Source: AG25 sp035517615 (GTDB taxonomy: Bacteria > Gemmatimonadota > Gemmatimonadetes > Gemmatimonadales > GWC2-71-9). From it: 21,298 nucleotides of DNA. The position numbers and the translations under genes were made by a program. Location: contig DATIYM010000073.1 in NCBI GenBank assembly GCA_035517615.1, positions 1 through 21,298 of the forward strand, read 5' to 3'. Numbering within the stretch: the first letter of the stretch is position 1; each line of letters starts with the position of its first letter. The notes below the pieces were generated by a model. The model was given only the letters and a program-made list of their open reading frames with translations, made no database searches and was not told where the DNA came from. Positions 1 through 7,096 of this stretch are shown here, piece by piece.

Positions 1-112
1 GTCTACCCCGTACTTAGCGCCCGCAGTGCCGCAAGCTCCTGGAGGGGAAAATTCGGGCTGACCAAGTGCTGCAAAATAGTGGTAAGTGGTGAGCGGTCAA
101 GCTTTTATCGGG

Positions 113-144
113 CGGACGGCCGGACAGACGGACTGCGGGACCGA
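113..144 (+). repeat. Short 8-base tandem repeat (CGGACNNN x3 plus one variant)
   Basis: CGGAC begins at 113, 121 and 129, and a variant GGGAC at 137, giving four 8-base units in exact phase. The last three bases of each unit vary. It could be an operator with phased half-sites or a chance low-complexity tract; nothing else in the sequence settles this. Confidence 0.4.
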
Positions 145-287
145 AAAAGCCCCTTTGCGTCCGCCCCTCCGCCCCCACAGGGGACTCACCGACCAGCGTG
201 TCAGTGTGTATTAGGGATCTCACGTGCCCGGACGCGTCCCAACGCGTGCGTCGAGGGCTGGTTACATGAAGACACCGGGATATATTG

Positions 288-310
288 CGCGCGCATCGTG
301 GATGCGCGCG
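288..310 (+). promoter_or_regulatory. Perfect GC-rich hairpin in the operon leader
   Basis: CGCGCGCATC (288-297) and its exact reverse complement (301-310) flank a 3-base GTG loop, giving a 10-pair stem. It lies 23 bases before the GGAGG ribosome site (334-338) of the first gene. No T-run follows, so it is not a standard terminator. It could stabilise the leader mRNA, act in attenuation, or be a protein-binding palindrome. Confidence 0.4.
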
Positions 311-345
311 GTCCCTCACAAAAGGCGAATCACGGAGGATAACTC

Positions 346-1110
346 GTGGCGCACGCGGAACTGCCATCGGCCGAGCCGCTAACGCAGGTCGAATCCAGGA
401 CGCTTGCTGGCCTCAACATCGCCGTCTATGCCGACGGCGCGGACCTGAAGGACATGGTCGAGGCGTATTCGAGCGGCCTCGTCCACGGCTTCACCACCAA
501 TCCCACGCTGATGCGCAAAGCCGGCGTCTCGGACTACGAGGCCTGGGCGAAGTCCATCCTCGAAGTCATTCGCGATCTCCCCATCTCGTTCGAAGTCCTG
601 GCCGACGAGTTCGGTGAGATGGAGCGCCAGGCGCTCATCATGTCGCGCTGGGGCCAGAACGTGTTCGTGAAGATTCCCATCACGAACACGCACGGCGAGT
701 CATCCATTCCGTTGGTCAAGCGCCTCGTGCGTGAGCAGGTGAAGGTGAACGTGACGGCCTTGATGACGGTGCGCCACGTCGAGGCGGTCATGGGTGTCCT
801 GTCTCCCAAGATCCCCGCCATCGTCTCGGTGTTTGCCGGCCGCATCGCCGATACGGGCCGCGATCCCGTCCCGATCATGCGCCGCGCGGCGAAGCTCGTG
901 CGCCAGAACCCCAACGCTCGGCTCCTCTGGGCCAGCCCGCGTGAGGTGTTCAACGTGTATCAGGCGGACGAGTGCGGCTGCCACATCATCACGGCCACGA
1001 AGCCGGTGCTCGACAAGCTGCCGATGCGCGGCATGGATCTGGACCAGCTGTCACGCGAGACGGTGAACATGTTTTACACGGACGCTCGCGCGGCGGGCTA
1101 CGTGATCTGA
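346..1110 (+). CDS. Transaldolase family protein
   Basis: A 254-residue TIM-barrel aldolase of the transaldolase / fructose-6-phosphate aldolase class. The TTNPTLM strand (residues 50-56) is the family's N-terminal signature, and FVKIP contains the expected Schiff-base lysine, K109. The start is GTG at 346, preceded by GGAGG at 334-338. Classical transaldolase transfers a dihydroxyacetone unit from fructose 6-phosphate to erythrose 4-phosphate, giving sedoheptulose 7-phosphate, the precursor of nucleotide-activated heptoses. It is the first gene of an operon that also encodes GmhA-, GmhB-, HddA- and HddC-like activities, so I infer it supplies sedoheptulose 7-phosphate locally. Its length is between that of short TalC-like proteins (about 220) and full transaldolase (over 300), so a different aldolase specificity is possible. 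Its stop overlaps the next start (TGATG). Confidence 0.85.
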   Translation: MAHAELPSAEPLTQVESRTLAGLNIAVYADGADLKDMVEAYSSGLVHGFTTNPTLMRKAGVSDYEAWAKSILEVIRDLPISFEVLADEFGEMERQALIMSRWGQNVFVKIPITNTHGESSIPLVKRLVREQVKVNVTALMTVRHVEAVMGVLSPKIPAIVSVFAGRIADTGRDPVPIMRRAAKLVRQNPNARLLWASPREVFNVYQADECGCHIITATKPVLDKLPMRGMDLDQLSRETVNMFYTDARAAGYVI

Positions 1111-2072
1111 TGAATCCTCCCGCGCCACGCCGATCGCTTCTCGTCACCGGCGTCGCGGGGTTCATCGGGAGTAACCTGGCCGAACGCCTGCTCGGCGGCG
1201 GAGCGCGCGTCGTGGGCATCGATAACCTTGCCTACGGCGTCATCGAGCAAGTCCCCGAGGGCGTGGAATTCCACCGCGGCGACATCCGCGATCCCGCGCT
1301 GTACTCGCTCTACTCAGGCATCGATGTGGTCTTCCATCTCGCCGCCAAGAATTGCATCGCCGATTGCCAGGCCGATCCGGTTGAAACCTTCGACATCAAC
1401 GTGCACGGCACGGCCCACGTATTCGAAGCCGCGCGCCGTGCTCGCGTGCGCAAGGTCGTGTACGCCGAATCGTCCGCTCTCTATGAAGGCATCGCGGCGC
1501 TGCCGACTCCGGAGGCGGAGACTGCGCCCGAGAGCTTTTATGCGTACAGCAAGGCGGCGGGCCGGGCCGTCGCGGAAGGCTATGGGCGCTATTCGACGCT
1601 GGCGATCACGGCGTTGCGGTATTTCTGCGTCTATGGACCGCGGCAGGACTACCGGCGCACCATTCCGCCGGTCATGAGCGCATTCATCATCAAGCTGCTG
1701 AAGGGCGAACAGCCGGTGATCTATGGGACCGGAAACAAGCGCCGCGACTTTGTCTATGTCGATGACGTGAACGACTTCCATGAACTGTGCGTCGCGGATC
1801 AACGCACGGACGGACAGACGTACAACGTGGGATCGGGCGAGAACTTTTCCGTCCGCGACATCTACGACCGGATCGCGGGGCTGCTGGGTGCCAAGATCCA
1901 GCCGCTCTACAGGCCGGATCTGCCCGGTGAGGCGGAGGAGACGCTCGCCGATATCGGTGCGGCGCGTGCCCTCGGCTGGGAGCCGCAGACGGATCTGACG
2001 ACCGGGCTCGAGCATTCGATCGCGTTCATCAAAGCGCACGTGCTCTCCCCCGTGGACGAGCATGCTGTCTGA
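1110..2072 (+). CDS. NAD-dependent epimerase/dehydratase (extended SDR)
   Basis: A 320-residue extended short-chain dehydrogenase of the UDP-glucose 4-epimerase-like group. The Rossmann motif GVAGFIG is at residues 14-20, and the catalytic pair Y144/K148 is in YAYSK. A YGPRQ segment and the FVYVDDV strand are typical of nucleotide-sugar epimerases. I chose ATG 1110, which overlaps the stop of the transaldolase gene; the open frame extends further upstream only inside that gene. The family acts in the cytoplasm on NDP-sugars through a 4-keto intermediate. In this operon the substrate is probably an NDP-heptose or NDP-hexose, but the exact epimerisation cannot be read from sequence. It overlaps the next gene by 11 bases. 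Confidence 0.85.
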   Translation: MNPPAPRRSLLVTGVAGFIGSNLAERLLGGGARVVGIDNLAYGVIEQVPEGVEFHRGDIRDPALYSLYSGIDVVFHLAAKNCIADCQADPVETFDINVHGTAHVFEAARRARVRKVVYAESSALYEGIAALPTPEAETAPESFYAYSKAAGRAVAEGYGRYSTLAITALRYFCVYGPRQDYRRTIPPVMSAFIIKLLKGEQPVIYGTGNKRRDFVYVDDVNDFHELCVADQRTDGQTYNVGSGENFSVRDIYDRIAGLLGAKIQPLYRPDLPGEAEETLADIGAARALGWEPQTDLTTGLEHSIAFIKAHVLSPVDEHAV

Positions 2073-2829
2073 GGCCATGGTGCTCGCGGCGGGGAAAAGC
2101 ACGCGCATCACCGAAATCGGCGGGGGGCTTCCCAAGCCCCTGCTGCCGATCCGGGGCGAGCCGATTCTGGTGCGCAACATCCGTTGGCTCGAGGCGGCCG
2201 GCGTCCCGCGCATCTGGGTCAATCTGCACTATCGCGGGGACCTGATCCGCACTACCCTGGGCGACGGCTCGAGTTGGGGAGTCGCCATCCAGTATTCCGA
2301 GGAACCCACAATCCTCGGGACCGCTGGGGGGGTGCGGCAGGTCCTCGACGCCCTGGGCGACCGCTTTCTCGTGGTGTACGGCGACAATCTGTTCGATTTC
2401 GACCTGGAGCGCTTCATCGCCACGCACCAGTCCACCCGCGCCGACGTAACGATCGCGCTGTTCGATGAGCAGTCGCCCAACACGGGAATGGCCGGGGGCC
2501 GGGTCCTCGTGGACGACACCGATCGGGTCGTGTCGTTCGTCGAGGGGGCTCTCACCCCCTGGCCCCCTCTCCCTTCGGAAGACGGGGAACGACGTTTCCA
2601 GAGTGAGCTAGTCAACGCGGGGGCGTACGTCGTCGAACGGCACGTGCTCGAACCGTTTGCACAGAATACCTTTCTCGATTGGGGCAAGGACGTGTTTCCG
2701 GCGCTGCTTGCGAAGGGGGCACGCCTTCAAGGGTATCGCATCGAAGGCTACTGCCTGGCACTCGATACACCGGCGAGCTATGAGCGCGCAATGGAATTGA
2801 TCAGCTCACGACAGGTGGTGTTGCAGTGA
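2062..2829 (+). CDS. Sugar-1-phosphate nucleotidyltransferase
   Basis: A 255-residue nucleotidyltransferase of the RmlA / mannose-1-phosphate guanylyltransferase type. The N-terminus carries the nucleotide-binding LAAGKSTR (8-15) and PKPLLP (24-29) motifs, followed by GTAGG and a YGDN metal-binding aspartate. The reaction expected is sugar 1-phosphate plus NTP to NDP-sugar plus pyrophosphate; which base and sugar is not decided by sequence. It sits directly before a GHMP kinase, which would make its substrate. Oddity: residues 164 to about 178 (LTPWPPLPSEDGERR) form a proline-rich insertion between the FVE and NAG strands, where relatives have a short loop; it looks repeat-derived. ATG 2062 overlaps the upstream gene by 11 bases. 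Confidence 0.85.
   Translation: MLSEAMVLAAGKSTRITEIGGGLPKPLLPIRGEPILVRNIRWLEAAGVPRIWVNLHYRGDLIRTTLGDGSSWGVAIQYSEEPTILGTAGGVRQVLDALGDRFLVVYGDNLFDFDLERFIATHQSTRADVTIALFDEQSPNTGMAGGRVLVDDTDRVVSFVEGALTPWPPLPSEDGERRFQSELVNAGAYVVERHVLEPFAQNTFLDWGKDVFPALLAKGARLQGYRIEGYCLALDTPASYERAMELISSRQVVLQ
2551..2595 (+). repeat. Probable repeat-derived in-frame insertion
   Basis: The bases encode LTPWPPLPSEDGERR inside the nucleotidyltransferase. From memory, peptides of the LTPxPPLPxxGEGERG kind are what short dispersed palindromic repeats encode when they land in frame in some GC-rich bacterial genomes. The left part (CTCACCCCCTGGCCCCCTC, 2551-2569) has the typical C-rich form. The right part is degenerate and no longer pairs well. 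Assignment is by resemblance only, with no second copy in this window. Confidence 0.4.
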
Positions 2830-3905
2830 TCGTTACGCGTACGCCGTTCCGCGTCACGCTCGGCGGCGGTGGCACCGACCTGCCTTCGTATTACGAGCGG
2901 CACGGCGGCTTCGTCTTCGCCATGGGCATCGACAAGTACATGTACGTGATGACCAACCCGCCCGGTGTCGATCGCAAGATCCGGCTGCACTACACCCAGA
3001 GCGAAGTCGCCGATCACGTCGACGAGATCCGGCATGAGCTGGCCCGCGAGGCCCTGCGGCTGAACGGCATCGAAGACCGGATGGAAATCTCGTCCATGGC
3101 GGACGTGCCCGCCGGGACGGGAATGGGATCGTCGAGCGCCTATCTCGTCGGGTTGCTGACCGCCCTGCATCAGTACCGGCGCGATAACGTCTCGCTCGAG
3201 GGACTGGCGGAGGAAGCCTGTCACATCGAGCTGAACGTCCTGAAGAAGGGCATCGGGAAGCAGGATCAGTACATGGCGGCGTTCGGCGGCATGACGATGC
3301 TCGAGATCGCGAAGGACGGCGCTGTGGACGTCCGACCCGTGCAGCTGCGCGGCGGCGCGCTCGCCACCCTGATCGCGCACACGCACATCTACTACACGGG
3401 CCTGGTGCACGACACGGTCGACGTGCTGGCGGAACAGAACACCGCGATGCGAAAGAACAATCACCGGCGCGTCACGGTCGAAGAGTCGCTCAACGCCATC
3501 AAGGATCTCGGATACCGCATCCTCGATGCGATTCAGTCCGAGGACTTCGATCGCTGGGGCCAGCTGCTCCACGAGCACTGGGTGAACAAGAAACGCATGT
3601 CCCAGCGGATCAGCGTGAGCTGGATCGATCAGCTGTACGACGAGGTCCGCCAATCGCATGGCGTGCTCGGCGGCAAGCTGATCGGCGCGGGCGGCGGCGG
3701 GTTCCTGATGCTGTATTGCCCGAGCACGTCGGGGAAGCTCGAGGATTTCATGCAGTCGCGCGGTCTGCCGCGGCTCTACTACGGGCTCGAGCGCGAGGGC
3801 GCCAAGGTCGTGGCGAATGTCGCCAGCACCCAGTCCATGATTCTCCATCCCAACGGGCACACTACCGCCAAGCCCTCCGGCCCACCGATTCATGCGGTCT
3901 CATGA
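2826..3905 (+). CDS. GHMP-family sugar kinase (HddA-like)
   Basis: A 359-residue GHMP kinase resembling D-glycero-D-manno-heptose 7-phosphate kinase. GGGGTDLPSYY (13-23) is the sugar-contacting N-terminal motif, PAGTGMGSSSA (95-105) the ATP phosphate loop, and GAGGGG (287-292) the C-terminal GHMP motif. HddA makes heptose 1,7-bisphosphate from heptose 7-phosphate, and other relatives phosphorylate C1 of fucose or similar sugars. The start is GTG 2826, overlapping the preceding stop by GTGA, consistent with translational coupling to the nucleotidyltransferase. A second kinase of the same family is encoded at 16771-17877; the two are clearly different sequences and are probably not a recent duplication. 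Confidence 0.85.
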   Translation: MIVTRTPFRVTLGGGGTDLPSYYERHGGFVFAMGIDKYMYVMTNPPGVDRKIRLHYTQSEVADHVDEIRHELAREALRLNGIEDRMEISSMADVPAGTGMGSSSAYLVGLLTALHQYRRDNVSLEGLAEEACHIELNVLKKGIGKQDQYMAAFGGMTMLEIAKDGAVDVRPVQLRGGALATLIAHTHIYYTGLVHDTVDVLAEQNTAMRKNNHRRVTVEESLNAIKDLGYRILDAIQSEDFDRWGQLLHEHWVNKKRMSQRISVSWIDQLYDEVRQSHGVLGGKLIGAGGGGFLMLYCPSTSGKLEDFMQSRGLPRLYYGLEREGAKVVANVASTQSMILHPNGHTTAKPSGPPIHAVS

Positions 3906-5212
3906 ACATCGCGGTAGTCGGGCTGTGGCACCTGGGCTGTTCCGTCGCCGCCGCCTGGACCAGGCTCGGCGCAGCGGTGCGCGGCATCGATTTTAGTCCG
4001 GACATAGTGAGCGGCCTCGAATCGGGCCGCCCTCCTATCTTCGAACCTGAGCTGGCCGAGACGCTCCGCGCGGGGCTCGCGCAGGGCGGGCTGCGGTTCT
4101 CCACCGACCCGCGCTCCGTGCAGGGGTGCCCGTTCGTCTTCATCGCCTTCGACACGCCGGTGCGCGACGACGATACCTCGGACCTGTCGCCTATCTGGGA
4201 CGCCGTGGAGCGCTGCGCGCCGCACCTCGATCGCGGTGCAATCGTCATCGTCAGCGCACAGCTTCCCGTCGGCACCGCCCGCCGGATTCGCGCCCGGCTG
4301 CGGCAGGTCAACGCGTCGGTCGAACTGGTCTACTCGCCCGAGAACCTGCGGCTCGGTGAAGCGATCGCGTGCTATCTCCATCCCGGCCACATCGTCATTG
4401 GCGCCGACGCGGACCTGGCGGGCCGCGCCGTCGAAGCGCTCTTCGCCCCGATGCAGGCGCGGTGTTTTCGCATGAACCTGCCCAGCGCCGAGCTCGTGAA
4501 ACATTGCATCAATTCGTTTCTCGCGACCTCGATCACGCTCGCGAATCAATGGTCCGATATCGCGGGCGCCATCGGGGCGGACTATGGCGACGTGGCCGCC
4601 GTGCTGCGCGCCGACCCGAGGATAGGACAGCGCGCCTACGTCACGCCCGGCATCGGCTTCTCAGGGGGGACGCTCGGTCGCGATCTCCAGGTGCTCGAGG
4701 ACGTCAACCATCGCGTGCTCGAGGGACGCGCCCCGCTGTTCGGTGACGTCTGGCGCTACAACCAGGAGCGGCGTGAAGTGGTCACGCGCCGGGCGGCGGA
4801 GCTGCTCGGCGGCCTGGGCGAGCGGCGCGTGGCGCTGTTCGGGATGACGTACAAGCCCGGCACGAGCACCCTGCGCCGCAGCCTGCCGCTCGCCGTCGCC
4901 ACGGATTTGCTGGCGCGCGGAACTCGCGTGCGGGCCCACGACCCGCGGGCCGACTGGCGCGAGGTCCCGCTGCCTGCAGGGCTCGAAGTGTCGCAGTCGC
5001 CGTATGAGGCGGCGGATCAGGCTGATCTTGCCGTATTGCTCACGGAGTGGCCGGAATACCGCGACCTGGATTTCGCGAAGCTGGCGCGCGCCATGCGCAC
5101 GCCGCGTATGCTCGACACCAAGGAATTCCTGCGCGGCCAGCGCGCAGCGGTGGAACGGGCGGGCGTGACGCTCGTCCCGCTCGTCGCCGCAGTCGAGTTG
5201 GGCGATGCCTGA
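3902..5212 (+). CDS. UDP-glucose/GDP-mannose dehydrogenase-like protein lacking the catalytic cysteine
   Basis: A 436-residue protein with the three-part architecture of the UDP-glucose 6-dehydrogenase family: an N-terminal Rossmann fold (GLWHLG, 7-12, a variant of GxGYVG), a central dimerisation domain (YSPENLRLGEAI, K200 and N204 in KHCIN), and a C-terminal UDP-binding domain (MTYKPGTSTLRRS, TEWPEYRDLD). In true members the GGxCxPKD loop supplies the cysteine that carries the thiohemiacetal/thioester intermediate. Here that loop is GFSGGTLGRD (252-261), placing threonine (T257) at the cysteine position and arginine at the lysine. By eye, the conserved lysine and asparagine remain. It may therefore perform only one oxidation or another redox step; sugar unknown. 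ATG 3902 overlaps the kinase stop; upstream in-frame sequence lies inside the kinase gene. Confidence 0.8.
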   Translation: MNIAVVGLWHLGCSVAAAWTRLGAAVRGIDFSPDIVSGLESGRPPIFEPELAETLRAGLAQGGLRFSTDPRSVQGCPFVFIAFDTPVRDDDTSDLSPIWDAVERCAPHLDRGAIVIVSAQLPVGTARRIRARLRQVNASVELVYSPENLRLGEAIACYLHPGHIVIGADADLAGRAVEALFAPMQARCFRMNLPSAELVKHCINSFLATSITLANQWSDIAGAIGADYGDVAAVLRADPRIGQRAYVTPGIGFSGGTLGRDLQVLEDVNHRVLEGRAPLFGDVWRYNQERREVVTRRAAELLGGLGERRVALFGMTYKPGTSTLRRSLPLAVATDLLARGTRVRAHDPRADWREVPLPAGLEVSQSPYEAADQADLAVLLTEWPEYRDLDFAKLARAMRTPRMLDTKEFLRGQRAAVERAGVTLVPLVAAVELGDA

Positions 5213-6077
5213 GCGGCTGCTCGAGGGGAAGACGGTCGTCGTGACCGGTGGCAGCATGGGCATCGGCTACGTCTGTGCGGAAGAGATCGTGAGTGCCGGC
5301 GGAGCGGTGGTGATTTGCGCACGCGGCGAGCGGGATCTGGACAGCGCGCGCGACCGGCTCGCCCGGCTTCCCGGCGCGGTGGTGCACGGGGTGCGCGCCG
5401 ACGTGACCGCGCAGCGCGACCTCGACTGCGTGCTCGATGCGGCGGTGGGCGTGCCCGGCCACGCGCTCCACGGCGTGGTGCACTGCGCCGGCATCTACGG
5501 CCCGATCGGACCCGCGGTGGCGGTCGATCCCGAGGCATGGCTCGAAGCCATTCGCGTGAACCTCTTCGGCACGTTTCTCGTGGCCCGTTCGGTATGCCGG
5601 CGTCTGATCGACAGCGGCGTGCGCGGGTCGCTCGTCCTCCTGTCGGGTGGTGGGGCCGCCACGCCGTTTCCCAATTACACCGCGTACGCCTGCGCCAAGG
5701 TCGGAGTGGTCCGCTTCACGGAAACCCTGGCGCAGGAAACCGCCGAGTACGGCATCCGCGTCAATTGCGTCGCTCCGGGGCTCGTGGCCACACGCCTCCA
5801 CGACCAGACCCTCGCGGCCGGCGACGCCCGCGCCGGTAAGAGTTTTCACGAGAAAACGAAGGCCGAGCTGGCCAGGGGCGGCGTGCCTGCCTCGGTCGCG
5901 GCGCGTGCGGCGGTGTTTCTCCTGTCGGAGCGCGCCGCACAGATCACCGGCCGCTTTCTCGCCGCGCCGTACGATAGCTGGGACGCCTGGCCCGACCACG
6001 CCAACCAGTTTGCGGGCTCGGACCTGTTTACGCTGCGGCGCATCGTGCCGCGCGATCGCGGTATGGATTGGCAATGA
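5205..6077 (+). CDS. Short-chain dehydrogenase/reductase (classical SDR)
   Basis: A 290-residue classical SDR. The cofactor motif TGGSMGIG is at 14-21, the structural asparagine is in VNLFG (N119), catalytic S147 lies in LLSGGG, and Y161/K165 form YACAK. The C-terminal GRFLAAPYDSWDAW replaces the GQ...DGG ending of FabG-type enzymes, which suggests a sugar or polyol substrate rather than acyl-ACP (inference). It is embedded between the UGD-like and the Gfo/Idh genes, so it probably acts on the same sugar. ATG 5205 overlaps the preceding stop by 8 bases and its own end overlaps the next start by ATGA. Annotation as a 3-oxoacyl-ACP reductase by automated tools would be unsafe. Confidence 0.85.
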   Translation: MPERLLEGKTVVVTGGSMGIGYVCAEEIVSAGGAVVICARGERDLDSARDRLARLPGAVVHGVRADVTAQRDLDCVLDAAVGVPGHALHGVVHCAGIYGPIGPAVAVDPEAWLEAIRVNLFGTFLVARSVCRRLIDSGVRGSLVLLSGGGAATPFPNYTAYACAKVGVVRFTETLAQETAEYGIRVNCVAPGLVATRLHDQTLAAGDARAGKSFHEKTKAELARGGVPASVAARAAVFLLSERAAQITGRFLAAPYDSWDAWPDHANQFAGSDLFTLRRIVPRDRGMDWQ

Positions 6078-7096
6078 ACGCAAAGCTCCGGGTCGGAGTC
6101 GTGGGCTGCGGGCTGATCGGGCGGCGGCGGGCGGAGCAGGCAGCCGGGCATCGCGAGACCGAGTGCGTGGCCGTGTCGGACGTCGACATGAACGCGGCCG
6201 CGACGACCGCCCAGGTCGTGGGAGCGGCGCCGGCCGCCGACTGGCACAGCCTCGTCGAGCGGACCGATCTCGACCTGGTCGTGGTCTCGACCCCCAATCG
6301 GTTTCTGTGCGACATTGCCGTCGCGGCGCTCGAGCGCGGCAAGCACGTGCTGGTAGAGAAACCGATGGGCCGGAACGTGACCGAGGCCGAACGCATGCGC
6401 CGCGCGGCCTGCGCCGCACGGCGCGTCCTGAAGGTGGGATTCAATCACCGCTATCATCCGGCGATCGCCGCCGCGCACCAGCTCGTCGCACAGGGCGCGC
6501 TGGGCGAAATCATCAACGTCCGCTGCCGCTATGGGCATGGCGGCCGGCCCGGCTATGAGCGCGAGTGGCGGGGCAGGCGCGAGCTGGCCGGCGGCGGCGA
6601 GCTGCTCGATCAGGGCGTGCACGTCGTGGATCTGATGCATTGGTTCGCAGGCGTGCCGCGTGACGCCTTCGCGCTGCTGCAAACGGCGGTGTGGCCGCTC
6701 CAGGGCCTCGAGGACAACGCCTTCGGCTTGTTTCGCTTTGCGTCCGGGGCAGTCGCGAGTCTTCATACGAGCTGGACGCAATGGAAGAATATCTTTTCGT
6801 TCGAGGTCACCGGCCGCACGGGAGCCGCGGTGGTGCAGGGGCTCGGTGGCAGCTATGGCGTCGAGACGCTCACCGTGTATCATCGGCGTCCCGAGGGCGG
6901 CGCGCCGCAAGAGACGACGCAGGTGTTCGAGGGAGCGGACGAATCGTGGCGCCTCGAATGGGATGACTTCGTCGCCGCCGTCCGCCGCGGCGCGGCCGGT
7001 CCAATGCTGGGCAACATGGACGATGGGGTGCTCGCGATGCGATTGATCGATGCGCTCTATCGCTCCGCGGCCGCCGGGTCGGTGGTCGCGGCATGA
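6074..7096 (+). CDS. Gfo/Idh/MocA family oxidoreductase
   Basis: A 340-residue NAD(P)-dependent oxidoreductase of the glucose-fructose oxidoreductase / inositol dehydrogenase / MocA family. It has the Rossmann motif GCGLIG (11-16), the signature EKP (95-97) with the catalytic-site lysine, and the GGGELLDQGVHVVDL strand-helix (173-187) containing the histidine expected in the active site (H183). Members oxidise or reduce ring hydroxyl or keto groups of sugars and nucleotide sugars. Together with the SDR just upstream and the UGD-like protein it makes three consecutive redox genes. I chose ATG 6074 (ATGA overlap with the SDR) over an in-frame TTG at 6068. Confidence 0.85.
   Translation: MNAKLRVGVVGCGLIGRRRAEQAAGHRETECVAVSDVDMNAAATTAQVVGAAPAADWHSLVERTDLDLVVVSTPNRFLCDIAVAALERGKHVLVEKPMGRNVTEAERMRRAACAARRVLKVGFNHRYHPAIAAAHQLVAQGALGEIINVRCRYGHGGRPGYEREWRGRRELAGGGELLDQGVHVVDLMHWFAGVPRDAFALLQTAVWPLQGLEDNAFGLFRFASGAVASLHTSWTQWKNIFSFEVTGRTGAAVVQGLGGSYGVETLTVYHRRPEGGAPQETTQVFEGADESWRLEWDDFVAAVRRGAAGPMLGNMDDGVLAMRLIDALYRSAAAGSVVAA

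Larger units (their letters stand above)
1..345. other. Non-coding leader upstream of the heptose operon
   Basis: No convincing coding frame lies here; the short open frames have no family resemblance and no ribosome site. The stretch holds three visible structures: CGGAC-type units repeated every 8 bases (113-144), a 9-base inverted repeat (110-118 with 158-166, 39 bases apart), and a perfect 10-base hairpin (288-310). A TATATT at 281-286 could be a -10 element, but I see no -35 element at a proper distance. The promoter of the plus-strand operon presumably lies here (inference). Confidence 0.6.

Noticed and set aside
110..166. Nine-base inverted repeat with a 39-base spacer in the leader as a terminator
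   Set aside because: Arms are far apart and no T-run follows; noted only as part of the leader description.
972..1109. Upstream in-frame extension of the first epimerase
   Set aside because: Lies within the transaldolase gene; ATG 1110 gives the normal SDR N-terminus.
1314..2222. Antisense open frame (302 codons) opposite the first epimerase
   Set aside because: Spans two sense genes with all catalytic motifs; translation shows no fold signature.
2778..3893. Long antisense open frame (371 codons) opposite the GHMP kinase
   Set aside because: Rich in arginine, histidine and alanine with no domain; typical shadow frame in GC-rich DNA opposite a clear kinase.
3716..3901. Upstream in-frame extension of the UGD-like protein
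   Set aside because: Lies within the kinase gene; the Rossmann strand begins directly after ATG 3902.
3908..3918. GCGGTAG resembling part of the ops/JUMPstart element
   Set aside because: It lies within the start of the UGD-like coding sequence, is incomplete, and is not in a leader.
5040..6419. Long antisense open frame (459 codons) opposite the SDR and Gfo/Idh genes
   Set aside because: Crosses three well-supported genes, low-complexity arginine-rich translation, no motif.
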